A stretch of DNA of 64,000 nucleotides from Rossellomorea pakistanensis (GCF_016908495.1 NZ_JAFBDZ010000002.1:186001-250000), one strand, 5' to 3'; positions 49,726 to 59,018 are shown, counted from the stretch's first letter. Numbers and translations are program-made. Notes: generated by a model not told the origin, from the sequence alone.

Positions 49726-50166
49726 TTAGGATCTGGATTTTGGAGCGGCAGCCAACCGAGGTTTTGATTTCATTTTTTTACGGAACTCTTGTGAAAGTGT
49801 TTCACCAATAAAGCCTTGTTGAATAAGATCATCCAATAAAAGCTCAGCGTATTCATTCCGTTGCTTTTTTAATTTTCCTTCAAATAGGATACTTAGATGC
49901 TCATCCATTTGTTTAATACATCGAATACTCGTCATAAAAGCAGCCGGGTCATTGGCTTTTTGAGAAATAACGACTTGAACTTCAATGTCATTCTCACTTT
50001 GTTGTGACTCACGGAAAAAGTCGTAGTAGGATTTTGGCATTAATGCTTCAATCAACCATGTACTTTTTTCATCTTCTTTATTAATAATTAAACCGTCCAG
50101 AATCTCAATGTCTTTTAATTCCTCATGATTTACAATTTGAAGAGTAATGACCTTAAATGTTTTCAT
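49726..50166 (-). CDS. ywpF: YwpF-like protein
   Basis: A 146-residue cytoplasmic protein. Length, the start MKTFKVITLQIV and the position next to ssbB match B. subtilis YwpF, a protein of unknown function. The C-terminal 20 residues are basic. TGGAGGATC precedes the ATG. A GAAC half-site (TTAAGAAC near 49711) lies between its stop and sinR2, but is downstream of this gene. Confidence 0.7.
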   Translation of the reverse strand: MKTFKVITLQIVNHEELKDIEILDGLIINKEDEKSTWLIEALMPKSYYDFFRESQQSENDIEVQVVISQKANDPAAFMTSIRCIKQMDEHLSILFEGKLKKQRNEYAELLLDDLIQQGFIGETLSQEFRKKMKSKPRLAAAPKSRS

Positions 50167-50266
50167 GAACGATCCTCCATTTAATAGGTTATCAAAATTA
50201 TACCATAGCCTGTCTATATGGCATAATAAGCGTTTTTATTTTTGCCGAAAAAAATTCATTTTGTTT

Positions 50267-50310
50267 AAAAAAAGTTATTCCTATCTTTAACAGAATGAAA
50301 ATTTGGTTTT
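50267..50310 (+). promoter_or_regulatory. ComK-type K-box before ssbB
   Basis: AAAAAAAGTTATT (50267-50279, one mismatch) and AAAATTTGGTTTT (50298-50310, perfect) are two AAAA-N5-TTTT boxes separated by 18 bases, a known K-box spacing. A further perfect box AAAAATTCATTTT is at 50250-50262. ssbB is in the ComK regulon of B. subtilis. Confidence 0.6.
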
Positions 50311-50427
50311 CACCAATAGACAAAGAAGTTTTAGGAGGGGGGGCAGGTGGGATAATATCATTCCCTTAATTTTACATCGTGGTTTTGAGCTATTAAGATA
50401 GGGTTAAGAAAGGAGGAGATACATTCA

Positions 50428-50796
50428 TTGATTAATCAAGTCACTATCGTTGGACGTTTAACGAGAGATCCTGATCTGCGTCATACAACGGATGGAAAGC
50501 CCGTTCTTAATGTCACCCTTGCATTGAACCGCCGTTTTAAGAATCAAAATGGTCAATTTGATGCAGATTTTATTCTTTGTACATTATGGAGTAAGGCTGC
50601 TGAAAATACGGCAAAATTTTGCCAAAAGGGATCTGTCCTTGGAATCGTAGGTCGTATTCAGACACGCAACTATGATAACGAACAGGGAAAACGTGTTTAC
50701 ATCACAGAAGTTGTAGCAGAATCGGTTCGGTTCTTAGATGGAAAACCGCCGGAACAGCAAAAGAAGGAAAAAGAAATGGAAATTCCAATCTTCTAG
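50428..50796 (+). CDS. ssbB: Competence-type single-stranded DNA-binding protein SsbB
   Basis: A 122-residue SSB with one OB fold (residues 1-103; MINQVTIVGRLTRDPDLRHT start, GSVLGIVGRIQTRNYDNEQG strand) and a much shortened C tail. The usual acidic tip DDDIPF is replaced by MEIPIF. This matches SsbB (YwpH), which protects incoming DNA in natural transformation. It starts at TTG with AAAGGAGGAG upstream, and ComK-type boxes lie 120-180 bases before it. Confidence 0.92.
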   Translation: MINQVTIVGRLTRDPDLRHTTDGKPVLNVTLALNRRFKNQNGQFDADFILCTLWSKAAENTAKFCQKGSVLGIVGRIQTRNYDNEQGKRVYITEVVAESVRFLDGKPPEQQKKEKEMEIPIF

Positions 50797-50813
50797 TACA
50801 TAGGAGGTGAACC

Positions 50814-51002
50814 ATGTCATCTGTAGAAGAGCGTCTCGACCGTTTAGAGCGGTTAGGAGAAGATTTAATCAGAAAGCTGGCAAGAGCAAACGTTGAACTC
50901 TTATTTTTAGCTGAACGTGTTAAGCTCCTCGAAGAATCTTCGTCGTCCAATACCACTCACGGCTTAAAAAAAAGCCCAACCTTGAAACTTATTAATCATT
51001 AA
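50814..51002 (+). CDS. Small coiled-coil protein downstream of ssbB
   Basis: A 62-residue peptide: residues 3-40 form a heptad-like coiled coil (VEERLDRLERLGEDLIRKLA), then a Ser-rich stretch and a basic tail. TAGGAGGTG precedes the ATG, which lies 18 bases after ssbB, so both are likely co-transcribed and possibly competence controlled. The family is not recognised. Confidence 0.65.
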   Translation: MSSVEERLDRLERLGEDLIRKLARANVELLFLAERVKLLEESSSSNTTHGLKKSPTLKLINH

Positions 51003-51118
51003 TTCCGTCAATGCTCGAATTACTCACACTTTTTGTACCAGCCTCGCTTTTGCCTCTGAAACCATTTATAAAAATAGAGTATGAATCCTCACATTTGACC
51101 TCGTAAGATTAACCTCTG

Positions 51119-51150
51119 CTTTCCGGCCGTTCCTTAGGCCGGAATTTTTT
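51119..51150 (+). terminator. Terminator of the ssbB unit
   Basis: TTCCGGCC-GTTCCTTA-GGCCGGAA followed by TTTTTT. Confidence 0.85.
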
Positions 51151-51187
51151 ATTGGTAGGAGCTTTCATTTATTTTCGGATTTATTTC

Positions 51188-51820
51188 TTATCCCTTGTGT
51201 TTATACATATTTTCATCAGCAAGTTTTAACAATTCCTCCAGCTGCTGCCCTTCATCAGGATACCTGGAAAACCCGATAGAAATACTGATATTTTCCGTGC
51301 TGGTCTTATTTTGATCCTCCATGGCAACAAACATGTTCCGGACCATTTGTTCTACGTCTTTATGGTTACCAACCGATGGAGATAAAATGATGAACTCATC
51401 TCCACCCCATCTCGCAATAATATCCTCTTTCCCCGTTTTTTCTTTTAATACATTTGTAAGTACTTTTAAGGCTTTGTCCCCGTAAGCATGACCATAGGTA
51501 TCATTGATATATTTGAAGTGATCAATATCAATCACCAGAAAATAGATAAACGCGTATCTCTTTTTTAATTTAGGAAAAATCGTATAAACATATCGTCTAT
51601 TATATACTTCAGTTAAAAAATCTTGTTCTGCATAGAACTTCACTTTGTCATATTGATATCCTATAAACCAAGTAAGCAACAGGAATGGGATAAGGAGCAA
51701 ACATTTTAGTGAAAATTCTTGGACATAGACTTCTCCAATAAAATAAAAACCGCCTAACTGAAAAATGAAAAATGAACTGAACCCAAATAGTATACAAAAC
51801 CATCTGCCCTTATATTTCAT
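51188..51820 (-). CDS. Membrane diguanylate cyclase (GGDEF)
   Basis: A 210-residue protein with two N-terminal membrane helices (about 8-27 and 37-55) and a GGDEF domain (about 65-210). The catalytic site W-G-G-D-E-F is intact, as are FLTEVYNRRY and the metal-binding DIDHFKYINDTYGHAYGD. The allosteric inhibition site RxxD before GGDEF reads G-K-E-D, so the Arg is missing and product inhibition is probably lost. It should make c-di-GMP from two GTP at the membrane. It is divergent from the glycosyltransferase gene and 2 kb from the c-di-GMP riboswitch. AAGGTGGGAG precedes the ATG. Confidence 0.92.
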   Translation of the reverse strand: MKYKGRWFCILFGFSSFFIFQLGGFYFIGEVYVQEFSLKCLLLIPFLLLTWFIGYQYDKVKFYAEQDFLTEVYNRRYVYTIFPKLKKRYAFIYFLVIDIDHFKYINDTYGHAYGDKALKVLTNVLKEKTGKEDIIARWGGDEFIILSPSVGNHKDVEQMVRNMFVAMEDQNKTSTENISISIGFSRYPDEGQQLEELLKLADENMYKHKG

Positions 51821-52114
51821 GAGCTCCCACCTTACTTTTTTCCTATAAGTGAATCAATTATAACGTTATAAATCATTAAAAGTACAATGTTGTATTCATT
51901 ATGCCCGAATTAGAAGGAGTCTTAATAGTTTTCCTATTTCTTTCGTAAAGGTGATTGTATAGCATGAATCAATGGCCCATTCCCTTATAAAAGAGTAGGG
52001 AAAACGGAGCCAATTCATATAGTAAAAAATATTCCAATATTTGATATAGACAATGAATCATTGGTATTAATATAATTTTCCTAGTAGCCATTATGTTAAT
52101 AAGGAGATTAAAAT
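51821..52114. promoter_or_regulatory. Divergent leader between GGDEF and glycosyltransferase genes
   Basis: A 294-base AT-rich gap that must contain promoters for both genes. No riboswitch, operator or terminator was recognised. Confidence 0.3.
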
Positions 52115-53470
52115 TTGAAATTGGTATCCAGACATGTTCGTAGAATTCCTATACCACCAAGTCCAGAAAAATCAATGTATGTTTCCGTTCACCAAAAATT
52201 TTGGCTTAGCCATGGCGTGGCTATTCTTTGGTCACTGATAGCGATCTATTTATCGATTCCATGGGTGAACGATTTAAATAATATCGTGACGACACCAGGT
52301 GCCATTTTCATAATAGGAGGAATTTCTTATGTACCTGGTTACCTTAATGCTTTTTTAGTCATTAGTTTAATTTTTGACCGACAGCCAGAGTTTAAAAATA
52401 AGTGGCCGGAAATCCCGGTTTCAATCTTAATTGCCTGCCGTAATGAGGCTGATAATATTGCGAATACCTTAAAATATATATATCACCAAGATTACACTGT
52501 TCCTATTAAGGTTGTAGTTGTCGATAATGGTTCAACGGATGATACGGTTGAGGCTGCCTTAAGAGCAGGAGAGGAGCTAATGCTTGATCTCCGGGTGATA
52601 CATGAAGGGAATCCCGGGAAATTCAATGCTTTAAACACAGGGATTAAACATGTGAGTACTGATTTCGTCATTACTTTAGATGCCGATACCCTACTACATC
52701 GATCAGCCGTTCGTTATCTGGTCGCACGAATGGAAAGTGCTCCCGAACAAGTATGTGCAGTCGCTGGCTCAGTACTGGTACGAAATAGTCGTCAAAATCT
52801 CCTCACAAGGATACAAGAATGGGACTATTTTTTAGGCATTGCATCGATTAAACGATTACAAGGGCTTTACCAAGGAACACTTGTCGCTCAAGGAGCTTAT
52901 AGCATTTATAAAGTGCAGGCAGTTGAAGAGGTTGGAGGCTGGCCTGATGCTATTGGAGAGGATATTGTTCTAACATGGAAATTTCTTCAGAAAAATTGGA
53001 AGGTCTATTTCGAACCTTTGGCCGTAGCCTTTACAGATGTCCCAACGACACTGCCACATTTTATTAAGCAGCGATCAAGATGGGCAAGGGGGATGATAGA
53101 AGCGCTGAAACAAACAAAACCATGGCAGCAACCTGCTATTTTCTCCAAATATTTAACAGGGATCAATTTGATCATGCCTTATATGGATTTAACATACACA
53201 TTTTCTTGGCTGCCGGGTCTGATTCTAGCGTTCTTTGGCTTTTACTGGATTGTCGGACCGATGACTTTGCTTGTGCTGCCATTAACTCTAATCAGCTACG
53301 GCATCCTTTACCGGTACCAAAAAAGCGTATTTAATGACCTCGATTTGCGAGTGCGGAAGAATACCATTGGTTTTTTTCTCTTTGTTCTTTGCTATCAAAT
53401 GCTGATGGCACCTGTCTCGGTTTGGGGGTACCTGCAAGAAGCATTTAAGCTTCAACGAATATGGAAATAG
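52115..53470 (+). CDS. Processive family 2 glycosyltransferase (PgaC/IcaA-like)
   Basis: A 451-residue membrane glycosyltransferase. Two N-terminal helices (about 30-50 and 60-85) precede a GT2 domain with VSILIACRNEADNI, VVVDNGSTDDT, TLDADT (DxD type), IGED and the processive Q-x-x-R-W motif (QRSRWARG), then three or four C-terminal helices. This layout is that of poly-N-acetylglucosamine or hyaluronan-type synthases. No deacetylase or export partner is adjacent, so the polymer is unknown. It starts at TTG with AAGGAG upstream. Divergence from a GGDEF gene suggests a c-di-GMP-linked exopolysaccharide (inference). Confidence 0.85.
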   Translation: MKLVSRHVRRIPIPPSPEKSMYVSVHQKFWLSHGVAILWSLIAIYLSIPWVNDLNNIVTTPGAIFIIGGISYVPGYLNAFLVISLIFDRQPEFKNKWPEIPVSILIACRNEADNIANTLKYIYHQDYTVPIKVVVVDNGSTDDTVEAALRAGEELMLDLRVIHEGNPGKFNALNTGIKHVSTDFVITLDADTLLHRSAVRYLVARMESAPEQVCAVAGSVLVRNSRQNLLTRIQEWDYFLGIASIKRLQGLYQGTLVAQGAYSIYKVQAVEEVGGWPDAIGEDIVLTWKFLQKNWKVYFEPLAVAFTDVPTTLPHFIKQRSRWARGMIEALKQTKPWQQPAIFSKYLTGINLIMPYMDLTYTFSWLPGLILAFFGFYWIVGPMTLLVLPLTLISYGILYRYQKSVFNDLDLRVRKNTIGFFLFVLCYQMLMAPVSVWGYLQEAFKLQRIWK

Positions 53471-53481
53471 GAAATATTTTA

Positions 53482-53549
53482 AAGAGGCCGTCCCAAAAGG
53501 GAACTGGAATCTTCATTGAGAGAAGATACGCCTTCTAGGACAGCCCTGG
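53482..53549 (+). terminator. Hairpin repeat family (copy D) after the glycosyltransferase
   Basis: GAGGCCGTCCC pairs with GGACAGCCCTGG; inner GAGAAGATACGCCTTCT. It is the shortest copy and may terminate the glycosyltransferase transcript. Confidence 0.5.
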
Positions 53550-53589
53550 TTATTAGTAATATCATATGATATGTTCCTCAATCATTAAC

Positions 53590-53702
53590 ATGTTCATAAA
53601 TTTGGAATCTTGTGCATTTTTTTCTAGAAGTTATGCATAAAATCAGATTCTCGTGCGTTTACTAGTCATTCTGATGCATATAATCAAAATGTTGTGCATT
53701 CC
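53590..53702. repeat. Phased 20-21-nt repeat tract, core RTGCATAAA
   Basis: GTTCATAAA, GTGCATTTT, ATGCATAAA, GTGCGTTTA, ATGCATATA and GTGCATTCC start at 53592, 53612, 53633, 53653, 53674 and 53694 (spacings 20, 21, 20, 21, 20). The remaining bases to 53960 hold a TCTGATA...TATCAGA hairpin (53913-53942). Confidence 0.75.
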
Positions 53703-53960
53703 CCATTCAATTCAAGGAAAATGCTGAGCTGGGCTTAGCAGGAATGACTAATCGTATGAACAATAAAGGAAATCCAAAAAAGGAATAACAAATTCGCCGA
53801 AAACTATCGCAAAATACATTAATTAGGGTGATTTTTTTTTGGTGAAGTGCCGTCCGAATAGATTTGGAATTTGAATAATTTAAAAAAGAAACCTTATTTA
53901 TAAGTAGAAATAGCCATCTGATAGTAAAAAATTTACTTATCAGACAGCCCTTTGGTTAAG

Positions 53961-54413
53961 TTATGAACCTTCAGCTATCTTCTTTAATTCTTTTGAACGA
54001 AATATAATAAACCTTTCCATATACTTCTCTAAAAACAGTTTATCAGCTAAAACCCCAATGGGTCCAAGTGGAGACTTATAATGGAAAATATCGACCATTA
54101 ACGTACCATCCTGTTTTTTTACGAATTGATGGGTATGATGAAAAGAGTGGAAAGCTCCCTTCACCATAACATCAACAAAATAATCTGGCTTCTTCATCTC
54201 AATAATTTGAGCCGTCAGTCTCTGCTTAATCCCAAAATGTACAGCTTCCCAAGTAACGGTCTCTCTTTCCTCAATGAGTCCTGAAGTAACTCCGCCAATT
54301 GCTTTTTCCTTTGTATGCTGAACAGTCTGAGTATGAATATCGATATTTCTAGCAAGATCAAAACAATGTTCGATGGGGGCGTTAATGTAGATTTGATACT
54401 TAATTGTAGGCAT
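53961..54413 (-). CDS. SRPBCC-fold (START-like) protein
   Basis: A 150-residue protein of the SRPBCC/Bet v1-like helix-grip fold: IKYQIYINAPIEHCFDLARN at the start, a long central strand region and a C-terminal helix (LEKYMERFIIFRSKELKKIA). Members bind hydrophobic ligands in a pocket; the ligand here is unknown. ATG 54413 is chosen because AAAGGAG lies upstream. It lies downstream of ywqA, separated by copy E of the hairpin family. Confidence 0.8.
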   Translation of the reverse strand: MPTIKYQIYINAPIEHCFDLARNIDIHTQTVQHTKEKAIGGVTSGLIEERETVTWEAVHFGIKQRLTAQIIEMKKPDYFVDVMVKGAFHSFHHTHQFVKKQDGTLMVDIFHYKSPLGPIGVLADKLFLEKYMERFIIFRSKELKKIAEGS

Positions 54414-54436
54414 TAGTATTCTCCTTTTAATGAGAA

Positions 54437-54549
54437 AAAGAGGCTGTTCCAACCAAGTTGTTCGGAAACACGGCTTCCATATATAGAAGAAACACTAAAA
54501 CATCTTCTATATCATAGTGATTCCTGCCCCCTGGTGGGACTGCCCCTTA
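54437..54549. repeat. Hairpin repeat family (copy E)
   Basis: AAGAGGCTGTTCC pairs with GGGACTGCCCCTT; the inner stem ATATAGAAGA / TCTTCTATAT (54480-54512) is perfect. It lies just after the ywqA stop and probably ends that operon. Confidence 0.75.
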
Positions 54550-54553
54550 ATCT

Positions 54554-57382
54554 TTACTCTAACGTCAACAAATGATGAAGCTCCTGATTCGAAAGCTCTG
54601 TTAGCCATTGGTCACTTTGAATGATTTCGTCGTTTAAGGCTTGTTTCTTCTCAAGCATAGCGTCAATTTTTTCTTCTAAAGTGCCAGAGGCGATGAGTTT
54701 ATGCACATGAACAAAGCGTTTTTGCCCGATTCGGTATGCTCGATCTGTTGCTTGATTTTCAACTGCTGGATTCCACCAGCGGTCATAATGGATGACATGA
54801 TTAGCGGCTGTGAGGTTTAGTCCCGTTCCACCCGCTTTCAAGGAAAGAAGGAAAACAGGGAACTCCCCAGCTTGGAATTGATCGACAAGTTCATCGCGCT
54901 TTTGCTTGGGCATACTACCGTTAAGAAATGGGACTTCGATGCCGAACTGTTCGCCAATAACCTTTTGAATCATTTCGCCCATTGAAAGGTATTGCGTGAA
55001 AATAAGACATGCTTCGTTTTCGGTTGTGACGGTATTCATAATCTCTAGAAGCTTTTTCATTTTCTCTGAACGCAGGGCGATATTAGGTGGCTCTGGTTCT
55101 TTTAAATAAAGAGCAGGGTGATTACAGAGCTGCTTTAATTTGTTTAACATTTGCAGGACTAATCCTTTTCGTTCAAAACCGGAAAGTTCTTCGATTTTTT
55201 CAAAGGTATCCATGATAAGCTGTTCGTATAGAGAAGCCTGCTCGGATGTTAACGCACAGTATTCTTTTTGTTCGATTTTATCAGGAAGATTCAGCTCAAC
55301 TTCAGGGTCTTTTTTCGTTCTCCTTAAAAGAAATGGACGAATCTTGGCCTGAAGTTCTTTCACTTTATATTCCATTTCTTCTTTTTCAATTGGCACAATA
55401 AAATTCTTCTGAAACTGTGTAAAGCCACCAAGATAACCGTGATTTAAGAAATCAAAAATCGCCCATAGCTCGGATAGCCGGTTTTCCATCGGAGTCCCGG
55501 TTAAGGCGAGGTGATGTTGTCCTTTCAATTTCCGAATCGCCCGTGATTGTTTCGTATTTGCATTTTTGATGTTTTGCGCTTCATCTAAAGCAATCGTGCT
55601 CCATGTGACTTCTGAGAGGTCGTCAAAATCAATATGAGAAAGACCATAGGAAGTGAGAACAATATCGACTCCTTTATAGGCGTGATCAAAATGATTTCCT
55701 TTGCTTCGATTTGCCCCATAGTGGAGAGCGACCGTTAGCTCCGGTGCAAATTTTTCAATCTCCCGCTGCCAGTTTCCGAGAACAGAGGTCGGAGCAATAA
55801 TAAGGGCAGGCTGACTAGGTTTTTCTTGTTTCTTTACATGAAGTAAATAGGTTATCAGCTGGATCGTTTTCCCTAAACCCATATCATCTGCCAGGCAGCC
55901 GCCAAAACCGTATTTTCTTAAAAACAGCATCCAGCTCATCCCTTGAAGCTGATAGGGTCTGAGTTCTCCAATAAATCCATCTGGTGCAGACCTCATGGGA
56001 ATCTCCGATAGATTGGTTAACTGGTGGATAAATTTTTTCAAGGAACGATTAAGTTCAATTTGAATTTTTACATATGAAAACGGATCGTGATCTTCTTCAG
56101 AACCTTCTTGCTCCTCTTCGTTTGGAGGTGTGAGTTCTTGTTCGAGTAGATCCCTTAGGGAAAGACCTTCTTCTTTTGCTTGGTTCATTAATGCTTGCAT
56201 TCGGCGAACCATAGCGGGGTCAAGCTTCATCCATTGACCACGGATTTTTACAAGTCGCCTTTGTTCATCCACTAATCGCTGAAAATCTTCCTCAGATAGT
56301 TCAGCCCCATTCATCGTTAGCCGCCAATCAAAATCGAGCATCGCATTTAACCCGACAAACGATGGGCGATAGCTTGTGTCATGAGATTTCACTTTTGCTT
56401 TCACTGTTAATTGGGCATCCTTCATCGCCTGCCACCATGTTGGTAAGTAGATATCAATATCGAGATCTACGAGCTTTTCACTCAGAATAGTCAGGAAATC
56501 CCAAGCATCATTTTCATTAAGTGATGTCCGAAAGCTTCCATCAACATCCTTAAAGAAAGGCATCATCTTCATAAGTCGCACTTGCTCATCTTCAACAGCA
56601 GTAAGGTGCTTTTTCCATTTAGGCGGAATCGTATCTTCTTGAAGAGAGTAGTAGTCAGAAGACCTTTTATCTCGTAAAATCGTTTCGAGCTTCCATGGTT
56701 CAGCATCATCCTGTGGTTCGGTGATACGCAATCCAACAGAAAAAGGCACATGACTTTCTTCAAGACCCGTCCATTTGCGCCAATGCTCCTCATCAAAGTA
56801 TTCATGAAGTTCTTCTGATGTAAGGGAGCTGTTTTGAAGCTTCTGCAATTTTTTAAAGGTTTCATTGGATTCATTTGAACCTAAAAATTGATAGATGGCC
56901 GATTGAAACCAGCTATTAACAAAAGAGTGAAGAGATTCACCCGTATCAATGTTCTCACTCCAAAATTCGCTGTTAAAATTGTCCCAGACTTCATCAGGGA
57001 CTTGAAAGGACATTCCACGATCGGTCAGGTCATCAAACCTTGGGATCCAGTTGCCTGAAAGGATACTGTCATGAAGAATGGGGGAAAGGGCAAAGCAATG
57101 CTGTGCCGCATCGTCCCATGACCATTCAATTAAATGACTGAAGGATTCTTTAGAAAAAAGAGTGACAAGCTCCCAGCTAGTCACGATGACTCCAGGGATG
57201 CGATCGATGTTTTTGACACTTGTGACAGTTGTTCCATAGTAACTTTCTTCATGCCAAATAAAGAGATGCTTGATCCACTCACTAGGAGGAGCGACATCCC
57301 CATTCTCATGTTCCCCCCACAGGAAAAAGGTAGTATCATCATTTTTTTTTACATGGATGGTTAAGGTTCTTGTCTTAAGCAT
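54554..57382 (-). CDS. ywqA: SNF2-family DNA/RNA helicase YwqA
   Basis: A 942-residue SWI2/SNF2 ATPase. About 450 N-terminal residues form a bacterial SNF2-associated region; then the ATPase core: Walker A GGCLADDMGLGKTIQ (near residue 495), the DEAQ box (LDEAQNIKN), the LTGTPMENRLSELWAIF block, and helicase C with LSLKAGGTGLNLT and the final TDRAYRIGQ motif. It starts within ywqB, overlapping its end by 8 bases, so the pair is translationally coupled. The partner SWIM protein suggests a shared DNA-related role, still unknown. Confidence 0.93.
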   Translation of the reverse strand: MLKTRTLTIHVKKNDDTTFFLWGEHENGDVAPPSEWIKHLFIWHEESYYGTTVTSVKNIDRIPGVIVTSWELVTLFSKESFSHLIEWSWDDAAQHCFALSPILHDSILSGNWIPRFDDLTDRGMSFQVPDEVWDNFNSEFWSENIDTGESLHSFVNSWFQSAIYQFLGSNESNETFKKLQKLQNSSLTSEELHEYFDEEHWRKWTGLEESHVPFSVGLRITEPQDDAEPWKLETILRDKRSSDYYSLQEDTIPPKWKKHLTAVEDEQVRLMKMMPFFKDVDGSFRTSLNENDAWDFLTILSEKLVDLDIDIYLPTWWQAMKDAQLTVKAKVKSHDTSYRPSFVGLNAMLDFDWRLTMNGAELSEEDFQRLVDEQRRLVKIRGQWMKLDPAMVRRMQALMNQAKEEGLSLRDLLEQELTPPNEEEQEGSEEDHDPFSYVKIQIELNRSLKKFIHQLTNLSEIPMRSAPDGFIGELRPYQLQGMSWMLFLRKYGFGGCLADDMGLGKTIQLITYLLHVKKQEKPSQPALIIAPTSVLGNWQREIEKFAPELTVALHYGANRSKGNHFDHAYKGVDIVLTSYGLSHIDFDDLSEVTWSTIALDEAQNIKNANTKQSRAIRKLKGQHHLALTGTPMENRLSELWAIFDFLNHGYLGGFTQFQKNFIVPIEKEEMEYKVKELQAKIRPFLLRRTKKDPEVELNLPDKIEQKEYCALTSEQASLYEQLIMDTFEKIEELSGFERKGLVLQMLNKLKQLCNHPALYLKEPEPPNIALRSEKMKKLLEIMNTVTTENEACLIFTQYLSMGEMIQKVIGEQFGIEVPFLNGSMPKQKRDELVDQFQAGEFPVFLLSLKAGGTGLNLTAANHVIHYDRWWNPAVENQATDRAYRIGQKRFVHVHKLIASGTLEEKIDAMLEKKQALNDEIIQSDQWLTELSNQELHHLLTLE

Positions 57383-59018
57383 CGATTAACTTACCCTTTC
57401 TGCACTCTTCGTGAAAGGCACGAAGACGCTTTGTTTTCTCAAGAATATGATTAAAGTACATTTCCCAACGTTCTTGTTTTTTTAGTTTTCGGTAGATGGT
57501 ACGAAGTTTTTTGAGATACTTTACCGCATGTTTGTAGCTTTCTCGATTTTTTTGAGACAGGTAATGATCAATCCCTACATGATAGAGGGGAAGGGTATAT
57601 TCTGGTGCTACTTTTGTTACCTCTTTTAACCCGAGACCATCTAAATCACGAAGATCGTACCCAATAAACTGCTGGAGCTCGACCCATTCTGCATAGGATT
57701 TCGAATCTAACAGCATTTCATTGAATGTATAGAAACTGAATGGCAAGAGGGCTAATAGGATTTCTTTTAATAAACGATTTTCATGCTCAATCATCCAATG
57801 TAGCGGGATGATTCTAAGGAACCATCGATTAAAGAGAGATTGCTCGTATTCGGATTGTTTGCTTAAATATCTCTTTAAGTGGGGAAGCAGCTGTTGAAGG
57901 AGCCACTTGCCCGTATCATTTCGTTTTGTTGAAAAAAGCTGTTCAATCCAAAAATCTGAATAGGAAATAAGCTTCTCGCCATGTGCTTTAATGATCGATT
58001 GAGCTGGTTCAAGCTGATCAAGCATGAGATATTGATGAAGAAGTGCGACATGATGGAATAGGTCATCCTGTGCTGCTTCTTCCAGACGTTTCATTTCCTC
58101 AAGTCTCCAAGCTTTCTTTTTAAAAAGATAGAACCAGAGAAAGCGATACATTTCTGCTTTTACATATGTACTGTTTTCTTCTGATGTAGAAAGGTCGCTG
58201 GTTTTATTTTTTAAGAAATCGACATAGGGGTCAAAGCTGAAAGGAAGCGCGTGAACAGAAAGCTGCTTCACCCCATCATAAATTTCATCGACCAATAGCT
58301 CATAAGCACCTTGTTGTTCTTTATTTAATGATCCTTGAAGGGAAAGCAGCAAACGATCAATTTCGACTAATAAAAAGAAGGACGCAAAAATCTGATAAAG
58401 AGGCTTCCATTCACGTTCAAAAGGGGCTTCTTTCATTAGCCGGCGATAAAAATTTTGAATATGTAGATCTAATAGGTTCGATTGACGATAGAAGTAGTCC
58501 TTATCCCACTCTTCAAAAAGCTGATGAAGAAAGCTCCACCACTCTTCCGGGGAATTCCCACGGCTTTTTTGGGTTTTTAGAAGATCACTGGCTTTTTTTA
58601 ATGCACCGGTTTTAGTGTGTTTTTTTAATAGCTCTTGAAGATCATTGGGTTGTGTTGAATGGTCGTCAAGATTTTTTCGGCTGCGCCAGTCCTGTACCCA
58701 GTTACTGACACGATTAACCCGCTGATATAATGAGAAAAAGGTGGCCATTCGATGACGACACCATGGTATCCCTGGACAAGAACATTTGCTTAGGAGAGGA
58801 AAATGAAGATCAATTTTAACCTTCACTGTCGTCACATCCTGTACTTCAGCAAGTACGAGATCATCCTTGACCTTGACATTCCGGACTAGATTTTGACGAA
58901 AGAGAAGTAATCCCTTTTGAACAATCCTTTGGCCGTCCTCATCGCCAGGCATTTCCTTCATTAAATATTGATTAACCGGTTCAAGCTTACTCTCAAACTC
59001 TCTCATCATAGTCGTCAT
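57375..59018 (-). CDS. ywqB: SWIM zinc-finger protein YwqB
   Basis: A 547-residue protein. The SWIM zinc finger C-S-C-P-G-I-P-W-C-R-H lies near residues 76-86; the rest is helical and without a known motif. ATG 59018 (MTTMMREFESK) has GGGGGG seven bases upstream; the longer reading from 59198 has no site. SWIM proteins of this type accompany SNF2 ATPases in bacteria, as here and in B. subtilis ywqA-ywqB. Confidence 0.88.
   Translation of the reverse strand: MTTMMREFESKLEPVNQYLMKEMPGDEDGQRIVQKGLLLFRQNLVRNVKVKDDLVLAEVQDVTTVKVKIDLHFPLLSKCSCPGIPWCRHRMATFFSLYQRVNRVSNWVQDWRSRKNLDDHSTQPNDLQELLKKHTKTGALKKASDLLKTQKSRGNSPEEWWSFLHQLFEEWDKDYFYRQSNLLDLHIQNFYRRLMKEAPFEREWKPLYQIFASFFLLVEIDRLLLSLQGSLNKEQQGAYELLVDEIYDGVKQLSVHALPFSFDPYVDFLKNKTSDLSTSEENSTYVKAEMYRFLWFYLFKKKAWRLEEMKRLEEAAQDDLFHHVALLHQYLMLDQLEPAQSIIKAHGEKLISYSDFWIEQLFSTKRNDTGKWLLQQLLPHLKRYLSKQSEYEQSLFNRWFLRIIPLHWMIEHENRLLKEILLALLPFSFYTFNEMLLDSKSYAEWVELQQFIGYDLRDLDGLGLKEVTKVAPEYTLPLYHVGIDHYLSQKNRESYKHAVKYLKKLRTIYRKLKKQERWEMYFNHILEKTKRLRAFHEECRKGKLIDA

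Noticed and set aside
50333-50360. Ribosome-site-like GGAGGGGGGG before GTG GGA TAA upstream of ssbB
   Set aside because: It would encode a two-residue peptide; more likely part of the promoter region. No evidence of translation.
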